DNA from: Ochotona curzoniae
Taxonomy: Eukaryota; Chordata; Mammalia; Lagomorpha; Ochotonidae
Length of the DNA stretch: 64,000 nucleotides
Direction of reading: 5' to 3'
Assembly (NCBI RefSeq): GCF_017591425.1
Contig: NW_024467121.1
Span: 21,588,707-21,652,706, forward strand
Positions 32,520 to 43,550 of the stretch are shown piece by piece. The translations under genes were made by a program, and so were the position numbers. Under the pieces are notes generated by a model. That model was not told the DNA's origin. It did not search any database and was given only the letters and a program-made list of their open reading frames with translations. Position 1 is the stretch's first letter, and the number at the start of each line of letters is the position of its first letter.

Positions 32520-33190
32520 TCATCTTAGTGGGGTTTTCTTTTTTCCCCTCTCTCTGTAGTCTTTCCAGGTAGCAACCATAGTGATCTTACTTTTTTTCTT
32601 CCCCACCACCTCCCAGGACCTTCCAGTACAACCATAGTGATCTTGCAAATGAAATATGGACCATATCTTCATACGCCCCCTCAGCCTTCCATTGGCTTCC
32701 ATTATACTTTGAACACTGAGTTTCTTACGCATTTTCACTACTAATGTCTGCCCCCCAGCCTGCTTAACCTCACAGTAAATCGCAATGTCCGCTACACTGG
32801 CTTCTTTTCCTTCTAGCATTCTCTGTTCATTTTCAAAACAGAACTGGCATTTTTTGCTAGTTCCTTTGCTTGAAATGCTAGAGTCGGCTATTCAAGGTCA
32901 CTCACTCAGTAAGGCCCTCCTTGACCACTCAGTCTGAAGTGGCTCCCTGATAAGTTTGTATTATCTTCTCGGTGGTGCACTCAACATTATCCTAAAATTA
33001 CGTTGTTTTGACTGTTTATTGTGCCTCACATCCATGAGGCCCGAGCCTGTAACAGTCTTGTTCACTTTAATAGCAATATAAAAATAAAGCTAACACACAT
33101 ACACACACACACACAAACAAAACAAAACCAGAAAAAAAAAAAAACCCCACATAGTCTTGTGTGTTCAGTGAAAGATGATTGAATGAATGC
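32520..33190 (+). mobile_element. L2 3' end
   Basis: A plus-strand L2. 'aggccctccttgaccactca' and 'tttattgtgcctcacatcca' followed by 'tgaggcccgagcctgtaaca' and 'gtcttgttcactttaatagc' match the L2 tail (gaggccttccctgaccac, then tgtaagctccatgagggcaggg, then ttgttcactg). 'gatgattgaatgaatgc' near 33173 is the expected end after a short A-rich and CA-rich insertion (33070-33144). Confidence 0.7.
33093..33144. repeat. CA microsatellite and A-rich stretch inside L2
   Basis: Imperfect CA units (33093-33114), then caaa/caaaa units, then a run of A. It separates two collinear parts of the L2 tail. Confidence 0.85.
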
Positions 33191-33244
33191 TTTGTACAGA
33201 AGGATTTGATCCTGTTACAGATGGAACATCTTCAAAAATTTAAT

Positions 33245-33520
33245 GTGGAGCAAGTGTTATAGGCAACAACATTTTGAGCACTTGTTCCTGTCCCACCTGC
33301 CCTGCTTCTAACTCAGTACCCTGCTAACGAACCTAGGAAAGCAGCAGAAAATTTCTCTAGTTGCCTAGGCCACTGCTACTCTAGTGAGAAACCAGCATGG
33401 AGTTCTTGGCTTCATCCTGGCCCTGCTATGGCCATTGTGGTCATCTGGGGAGGGAATCAGCAGATGGAATATCGTTTTGTCCATCTGTAGCTTCATCTTT
33501 CAAGTAAATAAATCCTAAAA
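33245..33520 (+). mobile_element. CSINE, older
   Basis: A plus-strand copy with a diverged head: 'gagcacttgttcctgtccca', 'cctaggaaagcagcagaaaa', 'gccattgtggtcatctgggg', 'agggaatcagcagatggaat' and 'tctttcaagtaaataaatcc' tail. Confidence 0.85.
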
Positions 33521-34934
33521 TGTTCTTCAGTTCTTTTCAGCTTATAGTTAAAACTTACTTTAGAAACAAGTCAAACTGGATGTTATGATTATCTTGTCTG
33601 AATGAAATTACAGGATTAAGCAATTCCATTTTATTACAATGACTTAAGCTTCTTTATCCAAAGAACTATTCAAAGTGTCCAATTCCAGATAGCTGTGTTG
33701 ATCAGATAAGGAGAGAACTTACTGTAGGAGAAAGGGTGCTGTAAATTGGATAATTCTATACTGCCACTAATGTTTTAGAGTTTTGTCTTTTTTTTTTTTT
33801 AATACTTTTTTCAGTGCTTGGAGCATTGTAGTATAGCACAGGGTGTCCTTTGTAGTGCCTGTGTACGTTCAAAAAAAGGATGGAAAGCTCAGATACTTGT
33901 TCTGAAGTGGGAATTAGAGGGGCAAGAAGCTAAGACTGTGGGGATTTAAAACTGTCTGAAACTTGGAGACTCAGTTGAATAGTTGCTGTGAGAACACCAC
34001 AGCTGCCTGGTGGTCTGTTGGTCATCATTGTTTGCTGGATGCATATTCCATTGCAACCCTGGTTTCCCACAGCTGCCTTTTTCCTGATGTTCTGCCTTGA
34101 AAAGTGTCACTTTTCTCTGCTGCCAGGAAATAGTTGTTGCACAGAGGGCTTCAAGCTTTTCTCCACCCCCCCCTTTGGGTCTTATCTTTTTATGTTTATA
34201 GGGGAGGAGAGGTGCTTTACAGAGGGATCTACAAATTCCATTATTTGAAAAGGGAGTCTGTACATACATGTCAGGAGCTTGCTGTGTGTGGGATGAAGAA
34301 CACTAGTAAACTTAGGGTTTAGCATCAGGTGTTTTAACTGTGGGACAACAGTATTTGTACTGAAAAATTCATTGACTTCTGTGTTGACCTTTACCATGTC
34401 TCTGAAAGGTCCTGGAAGTGTGACTGTAGAATATTTAGAGCTCTTAGCACTCTTCTCTGGGATATATTGTTGTTTCAGGTGCAAACTTTTAAAGCACTTT
34501 AAAGTCACCTTTGACATTTTTTTGAAAAGCATAATGGTGGGAGTTTTGACTTTTGTCAAGTAGAATTTTAATATAAAATCAGAAAACTCTGGGACAAATG
34601 TGTTAGGTTTGGAAGGCTGTTAGTCCAGGCAAAGGGTTTTGTGGTCAGTAAAGTCTGGTTTGTTTCCTTCAGGAGACTGTGCAGGACCACTTACCTTGGG
34701 GATTTACCACGTAAGGACAATGGCCGCACTAGGGCTTTATACATTTTACACACAGGGAATGGGAGCAACATGGCAAGGCAGCAGTTGTCAATGTCTGCAC
34801 TAGGACAGCAGGCAGCTGCTTCCCTCTGGCAATTCTCAGCTTCTGCATACTGGGATAAGGCAGTAGCTTTAGCAGAGGTGGTAGGTACAGTGGCCAACAT
34901 TCAAACAGCATGCTTGTTCAAAATTTATGTTACA
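33521..34934. other. Unique non-coding stretch
   Basis: No gene recognised. Overlapping frames on both strands (33946-34269 minus, 33988-34248 plus, 34182-34559 minus, 34641-34994 plus) show no domain. A T-run lies at 33789-33801. Confidence 0.4.
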
Positions 34935-35100
34935 GTTCTCAAAGTAACTTTGTATGTTAGGTATTACTATACATATTTACATATGAGGAGATAGAGGCTC
35001 TGTTTCAGAAAATGTAGCTGATTTTTCCAGGCCTGTGCAGCTAATGAAGCAGAGGCAAGCTTGTACCCCAATTCTGCTTCATGAGTTCATGCCATTTTCT
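34935..35100 (-). mobile_element. MIR, antisense
   Basis: 'tgttaggtattactatacat' and 'atttacatatgaggagatag' with 'aggctctgtttcag', then 'aggcctgtgcagctaatgaa', 'gcagaggcaagcttgtaccc' and 'caattctgcttcatgagttc' follow the reverse-complement MIR exactly in order (gaggtaggtattat, ttacagatgaggaaactgagg, cacagctagtaa, ggcagagctgggattcgaacc). Confidence 0.8.
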
Positions 35101-36095
35101 ATAACATAATTGTGTAAATTCAAAGGTTTGTTCTGATTATGAGTAACCCAAAGTTTCTTTTAATTATGCTAAGATTTTTGAATGCACAGTGTTAGTTACT
35201 CTGAGGATTTTTATCTCCAACCATGGAGTTTTTTAAATTGTTAGCATCCTCATGGTTGCATTTGGGTTTCTTTTAGAATGAGTTTTACAGTCTTTACTTG
35301 TTGGCAAACATTCATATTGAAGAAAAACAACCCATCTGTTCATCTGCTAGCCAAAACACCACACACAATCAGAATAGCAGATCCAACTCTAACACACAAC
35401 ATGATGAAAAGCTATAACATAATATAGATTGGATCCTAGTCAGTAGGTATGGAAAGGGAGTATGTCAGTTTGCAATAACTCAGCATTTTCATCACAAATA
35501 ATAGAGGCTGAGTTTTGAGAAATGTAAGCTTCCCCCACAAATTGCATTTACAGATATTATAAAGGTTGAAATTGAGTGAACATGGTGAGAGAAAAATGTC
35601 ACTAGTTAGCTGAAGCCCAGCATTCATTATAGATAGGAGTGCTGGGTAGCAGATTTAAGGGAAGCTTTGGATACTTTGTGGGATGGAGGTCTACTTGAGA
35701 AAGCTAGTCCTGTGCTACAGTGTCCTGTATTTTCTGAAGTACAAGGATGTCTTGCTCGCATCTTCCCAGATATTACTGGTTTCCTGCTTTTCCAAAGCTT
35801 GTTTGTTGACTGTAGAACCAGTGTATCTATGCTTTTGACTCTGATAACATGTTACCTTTTTTGTTTTGTTATGTTATTTTTGTCATTGAATAGAACAATG
35901 TTTACAGCATAAATATGCACTGCAAATACTGGTAAACAAAATTGTACAGTAGTTTAAGAAATAGTGTTACCACTGCTTTTGAAGAGCCACGTACCCTTCC
36001 ATTTTACTTGTCTTTACTTCATATAGTAACCCAATTTTGAAGTTTGTGCTGTATTTACTGGGATTTTTTTTCTCATGTGTTTGGTTTAATTTTAT
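35101..36095. other. Unique non-coding stretch
   Basis: No gene or clear repeat. Frames at 35436-35627 (minus) and 35667-35912 (plus) show no domain. Confidence 0.45.
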
Positions 36096-36099
36096 TTAC

Positions 36100-36404
36100 T
36101 TTCAATTTTGCTTAAATGTGGTCAGATTGTGCTTATTCTCTACTTTTCTTATTGACTTACTGTTCAGAGACTCATCCATGATAATACATGTAGCTGTAAC
36201 TCATTTGGTTTTATTGATGTATAGTTCCCTATTACGTGAATTGCCATAGTTCACTTGTTCAGTTTTAGTTATTTAACGTTTTGTTGTGTGTGCTTACCTC
36301 CTACAGAACATTTGTAGAGTTTTTCTGGGGCATATGGTGTGAAACAGTTGGGCCAAATGTATGCTTATCTCTGCTTCACTAGATAATCTTAAACCATTTT
36401 GCAT
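36100..36404 (-). mobile_element. L1 3' region, antisense
   Basis: An antisense L1M-like segment: 'agagactcatccatgataat', 'acatgtagctgtaactcatt', 'tggttttattgatgtatagt', 'tcttctgggg'-like wording near 36325 and 'catatggtgtgaaacagttg'. The order matches the reverse complement of mammalian L1 3' regions (gagattcatccatg, tagttcattcctttttattgctgagtagt, gtcatatggt). Confidence 0.6.
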
Positions 36405-36650
36405 GTTGACTGCCTGCATCATATCTGGGAGTGCCAGTTTGAGTCTCAACTACTCAGCCCCAGAACCAGTTCCTCACTAATGCTCCTGTGTATCAGCAGT
36501 TGATGGCTCAGGTGCTTGAGTTTCTGCCACATGTGTGGAAGAGGGAAATGGAGATACTGGCTCTAGTTGTGGTCATTTGGGGGAGTGAAGTAGCACATGA
36601 AAAACCTGTCTCTGTATTCCTCCTTCCAAATGGAATAAATAGATATGTTT
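36405..36650 (+). mobile_element. CSINE, degraded
   Basis: A plus-strand copy: 'gggagtgccagtttgagtct', 'tgatggctcaggtgcttgag', 'ttctgccacatgtgtggaag', 'ggtcatttgggggagtgaag', then a 'ccaaatggaataaatagat' tail. Confidence 0.7.
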
Positions 36651-37240
36651 TCAAAGTTTCTGGAAAATTCACACTATCTTAAAAAATAAATCAGACAATA
36701 CCAAGTTATATGCTGTTTGTGAGTTGATTTACCAGTGTAATATTTCTAAGTTTTCCCTGCTGATATTTCTTTCCTTCTATATATCTACCTGTATTCATGC
36801 TCAATAGCGATTGAGGTCTGCAGTAAAGGATATTCATCCGGAATAAATTTATTTTATTCTGCCAAATTAGTGCAAGAACAACCTTGGATTCTCCTGAGTT
36901 TAATTTCTGTGCCTAAGGTGTCTTTAGCCACAAAGCTGCAAGTTTGGATAGATGCCATCGTATGGTTCTGAATCTGGAAGAAAAATGTTCCATTATCCAG
37001 AGCAAGCATCTGGATGTATAATTTCTTTGCTCATCTCTCTTGTGGAATAGGTTTCTTTTATTACTTGAATTCACAAAAACAGTCCTTGGGGATCCCAAGT
37101 CTACTCGGGAGTTTGTGCCACAGAATAGGAAATCTAAAACCAAACTCCAGTGCTTCCTGCCCATGTGGTTGTCGAAGTTCAAGATCCTCATAATAGCTAA
37201 ATGTCTCCTGTGGGAAGCATGGCTTGGTAGTTAACTCACC
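36651..37240. other. Unique non-coding stretch
   Basis: No gene or repeat recognised. The 36913-37191 minus frame (92 codons) shows no domain. Confidence 0.45.
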
Positions 37241-37300
37241 TCTTGTTTTTGCTTGATTATAATAATCTTGGATTCTTGCTTTTGCTTAATTATAATAATC
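37241..37300. repeat. 27-bp near-identical direct repeat
   Basis: Units at 37241-37267 and 37274-37300 agree at 25 of 27 positions, separated by 6 bp. Both end 'attataataatc'. Confidence 0.9.
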
Positions 37301-37477
37301 TAAATACATATACTTTATTAAAATGAATATATTTCATTTAGATTTTCTTAGATGGAAATTTTTTTTTTATGTCTCCATTCTTTCTACTACAAAAAAATGT
37401 CCATTATCCAGAAAAAGGGACATAACAGGAAAGAGAGCACCTGGATTCCTTCATTGCTGGCATTTGGCCATGTTAGC

Positions 37478-37491
37478 TGTGTGTGTGTGTG

Positions 37492-37532
<41 letters not shown>
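37478..37532. repeat. Compound microsatellite (TG)n(GA)n
   Basis: About seven TG units (37478-37492), the bridge 'at', then 19 uninterrupted GA units (37495-37532). It is the longest pure microsatellite in the window, so it is likely to be length-polymorphic. Confidence 0.95.
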
Positions 37533-37535
<3 letters not shown>

Positions 37536-37624
37536 TTGTTTGCAGGTACCATGACTCATGACCCTTGGATGCTTGCATGTACATCCTCAGAAAATACAAT
37601 GCCATAGCACAACTTAGAAAATTA

Positions 37625-37932
37625 GGCCCAGCATGGTAGCTCAGTGGCTAAATCCTCACCTTGGAACCCCAAGCTTTCATGTGGGCATTGGTTTGTGTCC
37701 CAGTTCCCCTGCTTCCCATCCAGCTCCCTGCCAGTGGCCTAGGAAAGCAGTGGAGAATGGCCCAAAGCCGTGGGACCCTGCACCCACATGGGAGACTAGG
37801 AGGAAGCTCCTTGCTTCTGATTTTGGATTGGCTCAGTTCTGGCCATTGCAGCCACTTAAGGAGTAAACCAGTATATGGAAGTTCTTTCTTTCGCTCCTTC
37901 TCTCTATAAATCTGACTTTACAATAAACAATA
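37625..37932 (+). mobile_element. Young CSINE, full length
   Basis: A plus-strand copy: head 'ggcccagcatggtagctcag', 'aaatcctcaccttggaaccc', 'catccagctccctgccagtg', 'cccaaagccgtgggaccctg', then 'ataaatctgactttacaata' tail. It is arranged tail-to-tail with the minus-strand copy at 38085-38398. Confidence 0.92.
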
Positions 37933-38084
37933 AGTCAATTTTCAAAAAAGACTAGCAGGAACTCTATACTGTATTTTGCCTTATATCTAAACCGTATTCA
38001 TATTTTCCTAAATGTTGGTCTATTTTAGATGTCTGCCCTCCTCTACTTCCATTCCTTGAGGATACAAACACTGCAGTCATGCAT

Positions 38085-38398
38085 ATTTTTTTTAATTTTA
38101 TTTTGATTGGAAAGTCAGATAAAGAAGGGAGGAGAAACAAAGAAGATCCTCTGTCTGTTGATTCACTCCCCAAGTGGCTGCAGTGGCTGGAGCTGTTCAA
38201 TCCAAAGCCAGGAGTCTCCTCAGGGTCTCCCATGTGGGTGCAGGGTCCCAAGGCTTTGGGCCGTCCTTGACTGCTCTCCCAGGCCACAAGCAAGGAGCTG
38301 GATTGGAAGCAGGGCTGCCAGGACTAGAACCAGTGCCTATCTGGGATGACAGCATTTGCAAAGCAAGGACGTTAGCCACTAGGCTACTGTGCCAGGCC
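38085..38398 (-). mobile_element. Young CSINE with TSD
   Basis: A minus-strand copy: 'attttattttgattggaaag', 'tgattcactccccaagtggc', 'gggccgtccttgactgctct', 'ctggattggaagcagggctg', ending at 'gccaggcc'. It is flanked by ctgcagtcatgcat (38071-38084) and ctgcagccatgcat (38399-38412), a 14-bp duplication with one mismatch. Confidence 0.93.
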
Positions 38399-38412
38399 CT
38401 GCAGCCATGCAT

Positions 38413-41282
38413 TTTAATAGGAATTTGCAATATGGCTGTTTGGGTCATTTGGTTCACTGTGTTGTCAAAATGATTTTATTGATTGCCTTTTTTGAAGTCA
38501 TCTTTTAATTTTTTTTTTCCCGTTGAACCTAGAGTGCTTTAATCTGTTTTCATTCATTTTCATGTGAGCTGCTGATCATTAAGGGTATATGATTGGAAAA
38601 TATTTTTGTCTTTAAGAATTTTATCTTTAGAGATACAAAGATGACCAATCCATTGATACTCATTCAGACATTTAAGAATTTTAAGTTTTTGTCGTGTAAA
38701 TGAGATTGACTTGACTGAAGATTCTACCCCTTGTCTTTCTATAATGCAAAGAAGACATTTTGCTGTATAGAACGGAACCAAGTTGTCTTTGGGTTTTTTT
38801 TTTTAACAGTTGAATTCTGACCCCAGAGTCCTGCTTGACCCAGCAACACTTAAGATAGGACAGAGAATAACAAATACTAAGAATGCTCCATGTTACTTTC
38901 ATTGATGAAGACAGGTGGATAAGTTTTTTTCTTAAATACAAAGCTAAGATAATGTGGCTACTCATTTCTGGTAAATTTCTTTATAATTTAAGACTTGTAT
39001 TTAATGTTGCCTGAAATGGTTTTGAGGTAGCGGCTTTTTAATTAAAAAAAAAAAGCTTTTGAATAATAAGCATACCAAGTAAGAAATATGGGCATGTTGC
39101 CTCTTTTCAGCGATCTTAAAGTTATTTATGTGTAACTGTGTGCATGAAGCCCTTATGTATATTTTTTTCTTTGTCACTGACTTCACAGCAGCTCGGTAGG
39201 ATTTTAAATATTTATGTTTTATGTTTTCCTGCACCTGCCCCATGACAATATACATAGACCGTGCAAACAAAGATGTATTTAGTGAAGAGATTGTGAAGGC
39301 GTTTGATTACTGTCCCTCATCTTCGCTGGAAATGAAGCTACTTTTTCAAATACTGTCTAAGCATGCTATCTGGCAGTCATGGTTAGAGTATAATCACGAG
39401 TTTCTCTTCAGCATGTGTACGGGTATTGTAATAACAAATGAATCATTGCATTTTCATTTGGTTGAATAAAAAGCAGAAAGCTTAGAATTTTTTTTTTAAG
39501 AGAGGAGAGAATTTAAAGCAAAATCCAAGCATATCCAAGTTTGAGCTTCCTGAGGAAGGAAAAATGTTGATGGTGGAATGTGGATGTATGTGCATGCATT
39601 TATTGTACTACTGACAAACATAGGGAATGTGCATGTTTATAAAATGCATGTATGCTGTCATGGCCCTAGCAACATAAACAGAAATAGATGATTTGGCCAG
39701 GGGTATTCTGCTACACAATGACTGTTCCCAATTATTCTTTGTGTCCTTCAATTATCGGAGTCCTCATTACTCTTGATTCTTATATTAGTTCCTGTTATCC
39801 AAGTAACTATCTTGGAAAGGTTCGAGAAAATTTTGAGGGATCATTATGAAAAATGTTACACAGAACAGAACTATGTCAGTTGACTGTGGTGGCCATTGTG
39901 CTCAGATCATTTCCATCTTAGCTGTGCTTCTTGGATTGTTTTTGTGTTTACTTGTGCAACATGCTATTTTTTTTAAGTTCCTTAAACTTCTTACTATAAT
40001 TTTACTCCTATTATAATAACTGCTATCACGAACTCAGACAAATTGGCTTCAAACCTCCTGCCTTTTTTACTCATACCTAATATAAATATAACTGTGACTG
40101 TGTTCCTTGGGAGGATTTGCTGTGTGTGGCTTGCTCTTGTAGCATAGCTGCATTGCTGTGATGTGTGACGCTTGTCTCTTCCCTCCTTGATCTGTTTTGG
40201 ATTCTTAAACTAAAGAAGTATTTAAGAAAATATCTCCCAACTGACTTGCAGTCTAGGATGTGAAAACATCTCAATTTGGATTTCAAGATGCCTCCCATGT
40301 GCTCTTTAACATTTACAAATTGGCATTTTGAAGACCATGTTCCATGAGACTGGTACCATTACTTCTCAAAATAGGATGAGGTCAGGGCTCATTCTGAGAC
40401 AGTACCTACAAGTTGATACCATGACCATTTGTCTAGTGGTATTAGTGACTTTTCATAATTGTAAGTGTGTCACCAAACAGGGTAGGTTATGGGAGCCAGT
40501 TCTGTAAAAATTTCATGAAGCAGAGGTTGAGAAGTTTTGAAGTAGAAGGGTGGGAAATAACTGTGTTTAGTTAGAGAAAGCAGCCGGGCAACAGCTGAAG
40601 CTCTTCACTCGTAGGAAATGCAAAATGGGTGTTTATGCAAAGTTAACTGACTGTTACAAACACTGAGGTAGTCTAGTCCCTAGGAAATAAGGAAAGATCA
40701 TGAGGTTCATGTGAGGGTGAAGCCAGGGAGTGGTGCATCTGGAGGGGACTTTTGAACGGGAGGGAAACATGCTGCTCCTGGAGGCCTTGTCATTTCTGGA
40801 AGAGCACTGAAGGAGAGCAGTTACTGAAATCTAGTTCTAAGTTCCTAAGAGTGTCTTTTCTACATTTGTGTTCCCTGGGCTTTGTATACGTATTAGGTAA
40901 ATTGATAAAGGAAGTTTTTCAGGTCAAACTAAATTTCGTACTTTTGTTATAGCTTTCCTCTATGCAAATACTGAACAAATCTATTAGGGCTTTATGAAAA
41001 TGAAAAATTATTGATTTAAAAGTACTTGGGGAAACAAATACAGTATTATTCAATTTGAGTACTTAGGGGGATATTAACGGCCAAGTTTTAACTCAAAAAA
41101 CATGTCTTAATAGGAGGTCAAATTTGCTTAACACATTTATTTGTTGGGATACTTCTTTGGTTACAAAGTGTGTAGTAGATCATATAAAAAGAAAACCTGA
41201 AAAACAATGAAAAAGTAAAAAATAAAATCCACTCTCCAGTTGTTAACATCTTGGTAAATTTTTTTGCATTTTATTTATGTTT
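38413..41282. other. Unique non-coding stretch, long
   Basis: The longest stretch in the centre without a confident repeat. T-runs lie at 38508-38518 and 38795-38804. Frames such as 38681-38965 (minus) and 39221-39469 (plus) show no domain. No gene recognised. Confidence 0.45.
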
Positions 41283-41586
41283 TAATTCTGAGAAGTCAGG
41301 GTGGAGGTTGAGAGGTAGGGGGGAGGCTGTGGGAAGATCGTACATTCCATTTCACTGGTTCAGTGTCCAGCTGGTTGCTGGGGTTGGGCCAGAGCCAGGA
41401 TCCAACAACTCATTGCAGGATTCCCATGTGAGGGACAGGGACCCAGTTCCTGGAGCAGTCACCTGCTGCCTCTTAGCTTCTGCCTTGGTGGGAGGCTGGA
41501 GCTGGGAACTGAACCTGGCACTCCAATATGAATGAAATGCAGACATCCTCACTGGCATCTTCACCCCTAACCCAACTGCCTGGCTC
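41283..41586 (-). mobile_element. CSINE, longer variant
   Basis: A minus-strand copy: 'gaagtcagggtggaggttga', 'gttgggccagagccaggatc', 'aggattcccatgtgagggac', 'tcacctgctgcctcttagct', 'gggaactgaacctggcactc', ending in a head near 'actgcctggctct'. The phrases 'gcagtcacctgctgcctc' and 'gaacctggcactcc' define this variant, distinct from the young type elsewhere. Confidence 0.8.
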
Positions 41587-41747
41587 TCTTCTATTTTTTC
41601 TTTACAGTTACATATTGTATATTTTGTTAGCTTTATAAGAATTATTTCCTTTAATTAAATATCCTGAAAAAATACTGAGTCTTAGAAGTCATTACCCTTA
41701 GTATTATGATCATTCTTCTGTAAAGCATACAAGTATTATTTTTATTT
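41587..41747. other. Short AT-rich spacer
   Basis: Nothing recognised. Confidence 0.4.
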
Positions 41748-42043
41748 TAAAAACTTTTATTTTAAAGGCAGAGTTACAAAGAGGGAGAGATGGGCCTTTC
41801 ATTCCCTGGGTCACATTCAGATAACTGCAATGGCCGAGGCTAGGACAAGCTGAAGTCTGGAGCCAAGAGCTTCATCCAGGACTTCCACATAGCTGGCAGA
41901 GGCCCAGTTACTTGATCCACCTTCTCCTTTTCCCAGGTTAACAGGGAGCTGGTTCTGCAGTTGAACTGTAGGAACATGAACTGGCAGCTATCGGCGCTGC
42001 TGGAGTGACAGGGAGCAGCTTTACATGCTGCACAACACTGGCC
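41748..42043 (-). mobile_element. CSINE, older
   Basis: A minus-strand copy: 'aaaacttttattttaaaggc', 'agagttacaaagagggagag', 'tgcaatggccgaggctagga', 'tgaagtctggagccaagagc' and 'acaacactggcc' head end. It is the middle of three successive minus-strand SINEs. Confidence 0.8.
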
Positions 42044-42089
42044 ATATTTACTGTTAAGTACTGCTGAAATACAGTTCTATCTGCTGTTT

Positions 42090-42310
42090 AAGATCCAAAA
42101 GACCACAGTGGCCAGTGGCTGGGGCTGGGCTAGAACAAGCCAGGATCCAGGAATACCAACCAAGTCTTTGAGGTAAATGACAGGAACCTTAGTAAAAGGC
42201 CATCATTTGCTTCCCAGAAACATACAGGAAGCTGATTTGGAAACCAAGGAATTGAAACTGTAATATAGGGTGCAAGTGTTGAAAGAGGAGGCTTAACTTG
42301 CTGTAATACA
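42090..42310 (-). mobile_element. CSINE fragment
   Basis: A minus-strand partial copy: 'gaccacagtggccagtggct', 'ggggctgggctagaacaagc', 'caggatccaggaataccaac', 'catcatttgcttcccagaaa', then a degraded head near 42300. Confidence 0.65.
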
Positions 42311-42990
42311 AATAACAGCAAGTTAAAAAAATTCTTGTCTCTACTTATGTAACTCTTCTGGTGTAACTTTTCTGCTCTTGCCCTAAAGCAAGTATTAGTA
42401 TTGTCTGTATTTTGTCATCATGACTTATGTGTTGTCCATCTGAAGGAGTTACATATTGTGCTATCAGAGATACTGAAAAATGTTGGTAGTGGTGACTAGG
42501 AAGAAAGTAACCAAGACATAAGCTTCAATATCATGAGATGTGTGATAAGCTGGTTTCTGAAAATCCATGCTTTCTGTATTTTATGGTTGTATCCTATGCA
42601 GCTGCATTTGGAATGATAATTCATGCTAATGGCCTTCGTCTCCCATGAGGTAGCAGAAATCAGCCCTAAAATGGCAGAATGAAAGGCTATAGCAAATAAA
42701 GTCAATGAGCTGTCAAAGAATTTTTCTTCATCAAACAAGTCCCAAAGCTCCCTGTGTTCTACTGACCTTCCTTTACACTTCTTTTCTGGATTCTTGGGCT
42801 GATTTGGCTTGTGATTTTTTTCCCATGATAGGAAGATTAATAAATGTGTTTGGTCAATGAAACAGTGTCTCAATCTTAAGGAAAATGGTGAAGAGGAAAT
42901 ACAGCATTGATTGCTGTTGCTAAGCAACAGCTTTCACAGCAGATGTGCTGGGGACTGTGGTATCTGCCAGAATACGTTGCAAGGCAGGAA
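42311..42990. other. Unique stretch with a 143-codon frame
   Basis: A 143-codon minus frame (42496-42927) is open but has no recognised domain, signal peptide or splice signals. A palindromic GTTGCTAAGCAAC lies at 42916-42928. No gene is called. Confidence 0.3.
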
Positions 42991-43435
42991 GCAGTGCTGC
43001 ATTGCAATGCTTCTGAGAAATCCCAGTTGGAGGTTCAGCCCTTCCCTTGGCCTTGCAACTTTCTGTGACCAGTATTTGGGAGGTTAAGATCACATGTCCA
43101 AATTTGTTGACTGAGAAATTTGGGACACCTGGGGAATTTTAGGAAGCTGACTAGATATGTAGATCCAGTATTAAATTACTTACAATTCTTTATTGCAGAA
43201 GTGATAACAGCTTCCCTGCTCATAACTTACACGTTAATTCATGCCTGTGGTCCCACCTTATTGTAGCGAGTGCTTCAGGCACCTTGCAGACCTTGAGCGC
43301 CTGGTGTCTCATTTGTGTCTCTGACATGTGCAGTGTAGGTGGGATGCTAAAAACCGTTGCAGCAATATGAAGGCAGTGTGCTGAAGAGCCCCCTGGGCCC
43401 TCCTCCTAGAACTGTAACTGTGCAGCTGTAGGGCA
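42991..43435. other. Unique stretch, weak SINE resemblance
   Basis: At 43019-43110 'tcccagttggaggttcagcc' and 'agtatttgggaggttaagat' weakly recall the 3' half of a plus-strand SINE. Otherwise nothing is recognised. Confidence 0.3.
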
Positions 43436-43439
43436 ATGA

Positions 43440-43550
43440 GAATTTCTGGGTCAGCTTGTTAAGATTTCTCAACCTATTTGAGCTTATTACTAGTAGTCCA
43501 AAAAGAAGTTTAGGAATATGCACTTTAAGTTCCCCAGGTGATTAGAATTC
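43440..43550 (+). mobile_element. Possible MER5-like hAT relic
   Basis: 'agaatttctgggtcagcttg' near the left edge and 'atgcactttaagttccccag' with 'gtgattagaattctgg' near 43518-43553 resemble MER5-type non-autonomous hAT elements (gcattttaacaagttccccaggtgattctgatg). Termini are not preserved. Confidence 0.4.

Noticed and set aside
34641..34994. 117-codon plus-strand frame
   Set aside because: Its 3' part enters an antisense MIR, and the rest has no recognised similarity.
38107..38473. Several 80-99 codon frames on both strands
   Set aside because: All lie inside the young SINE at 38085-38398, and the peptides are the typical antisense-SINE translation.
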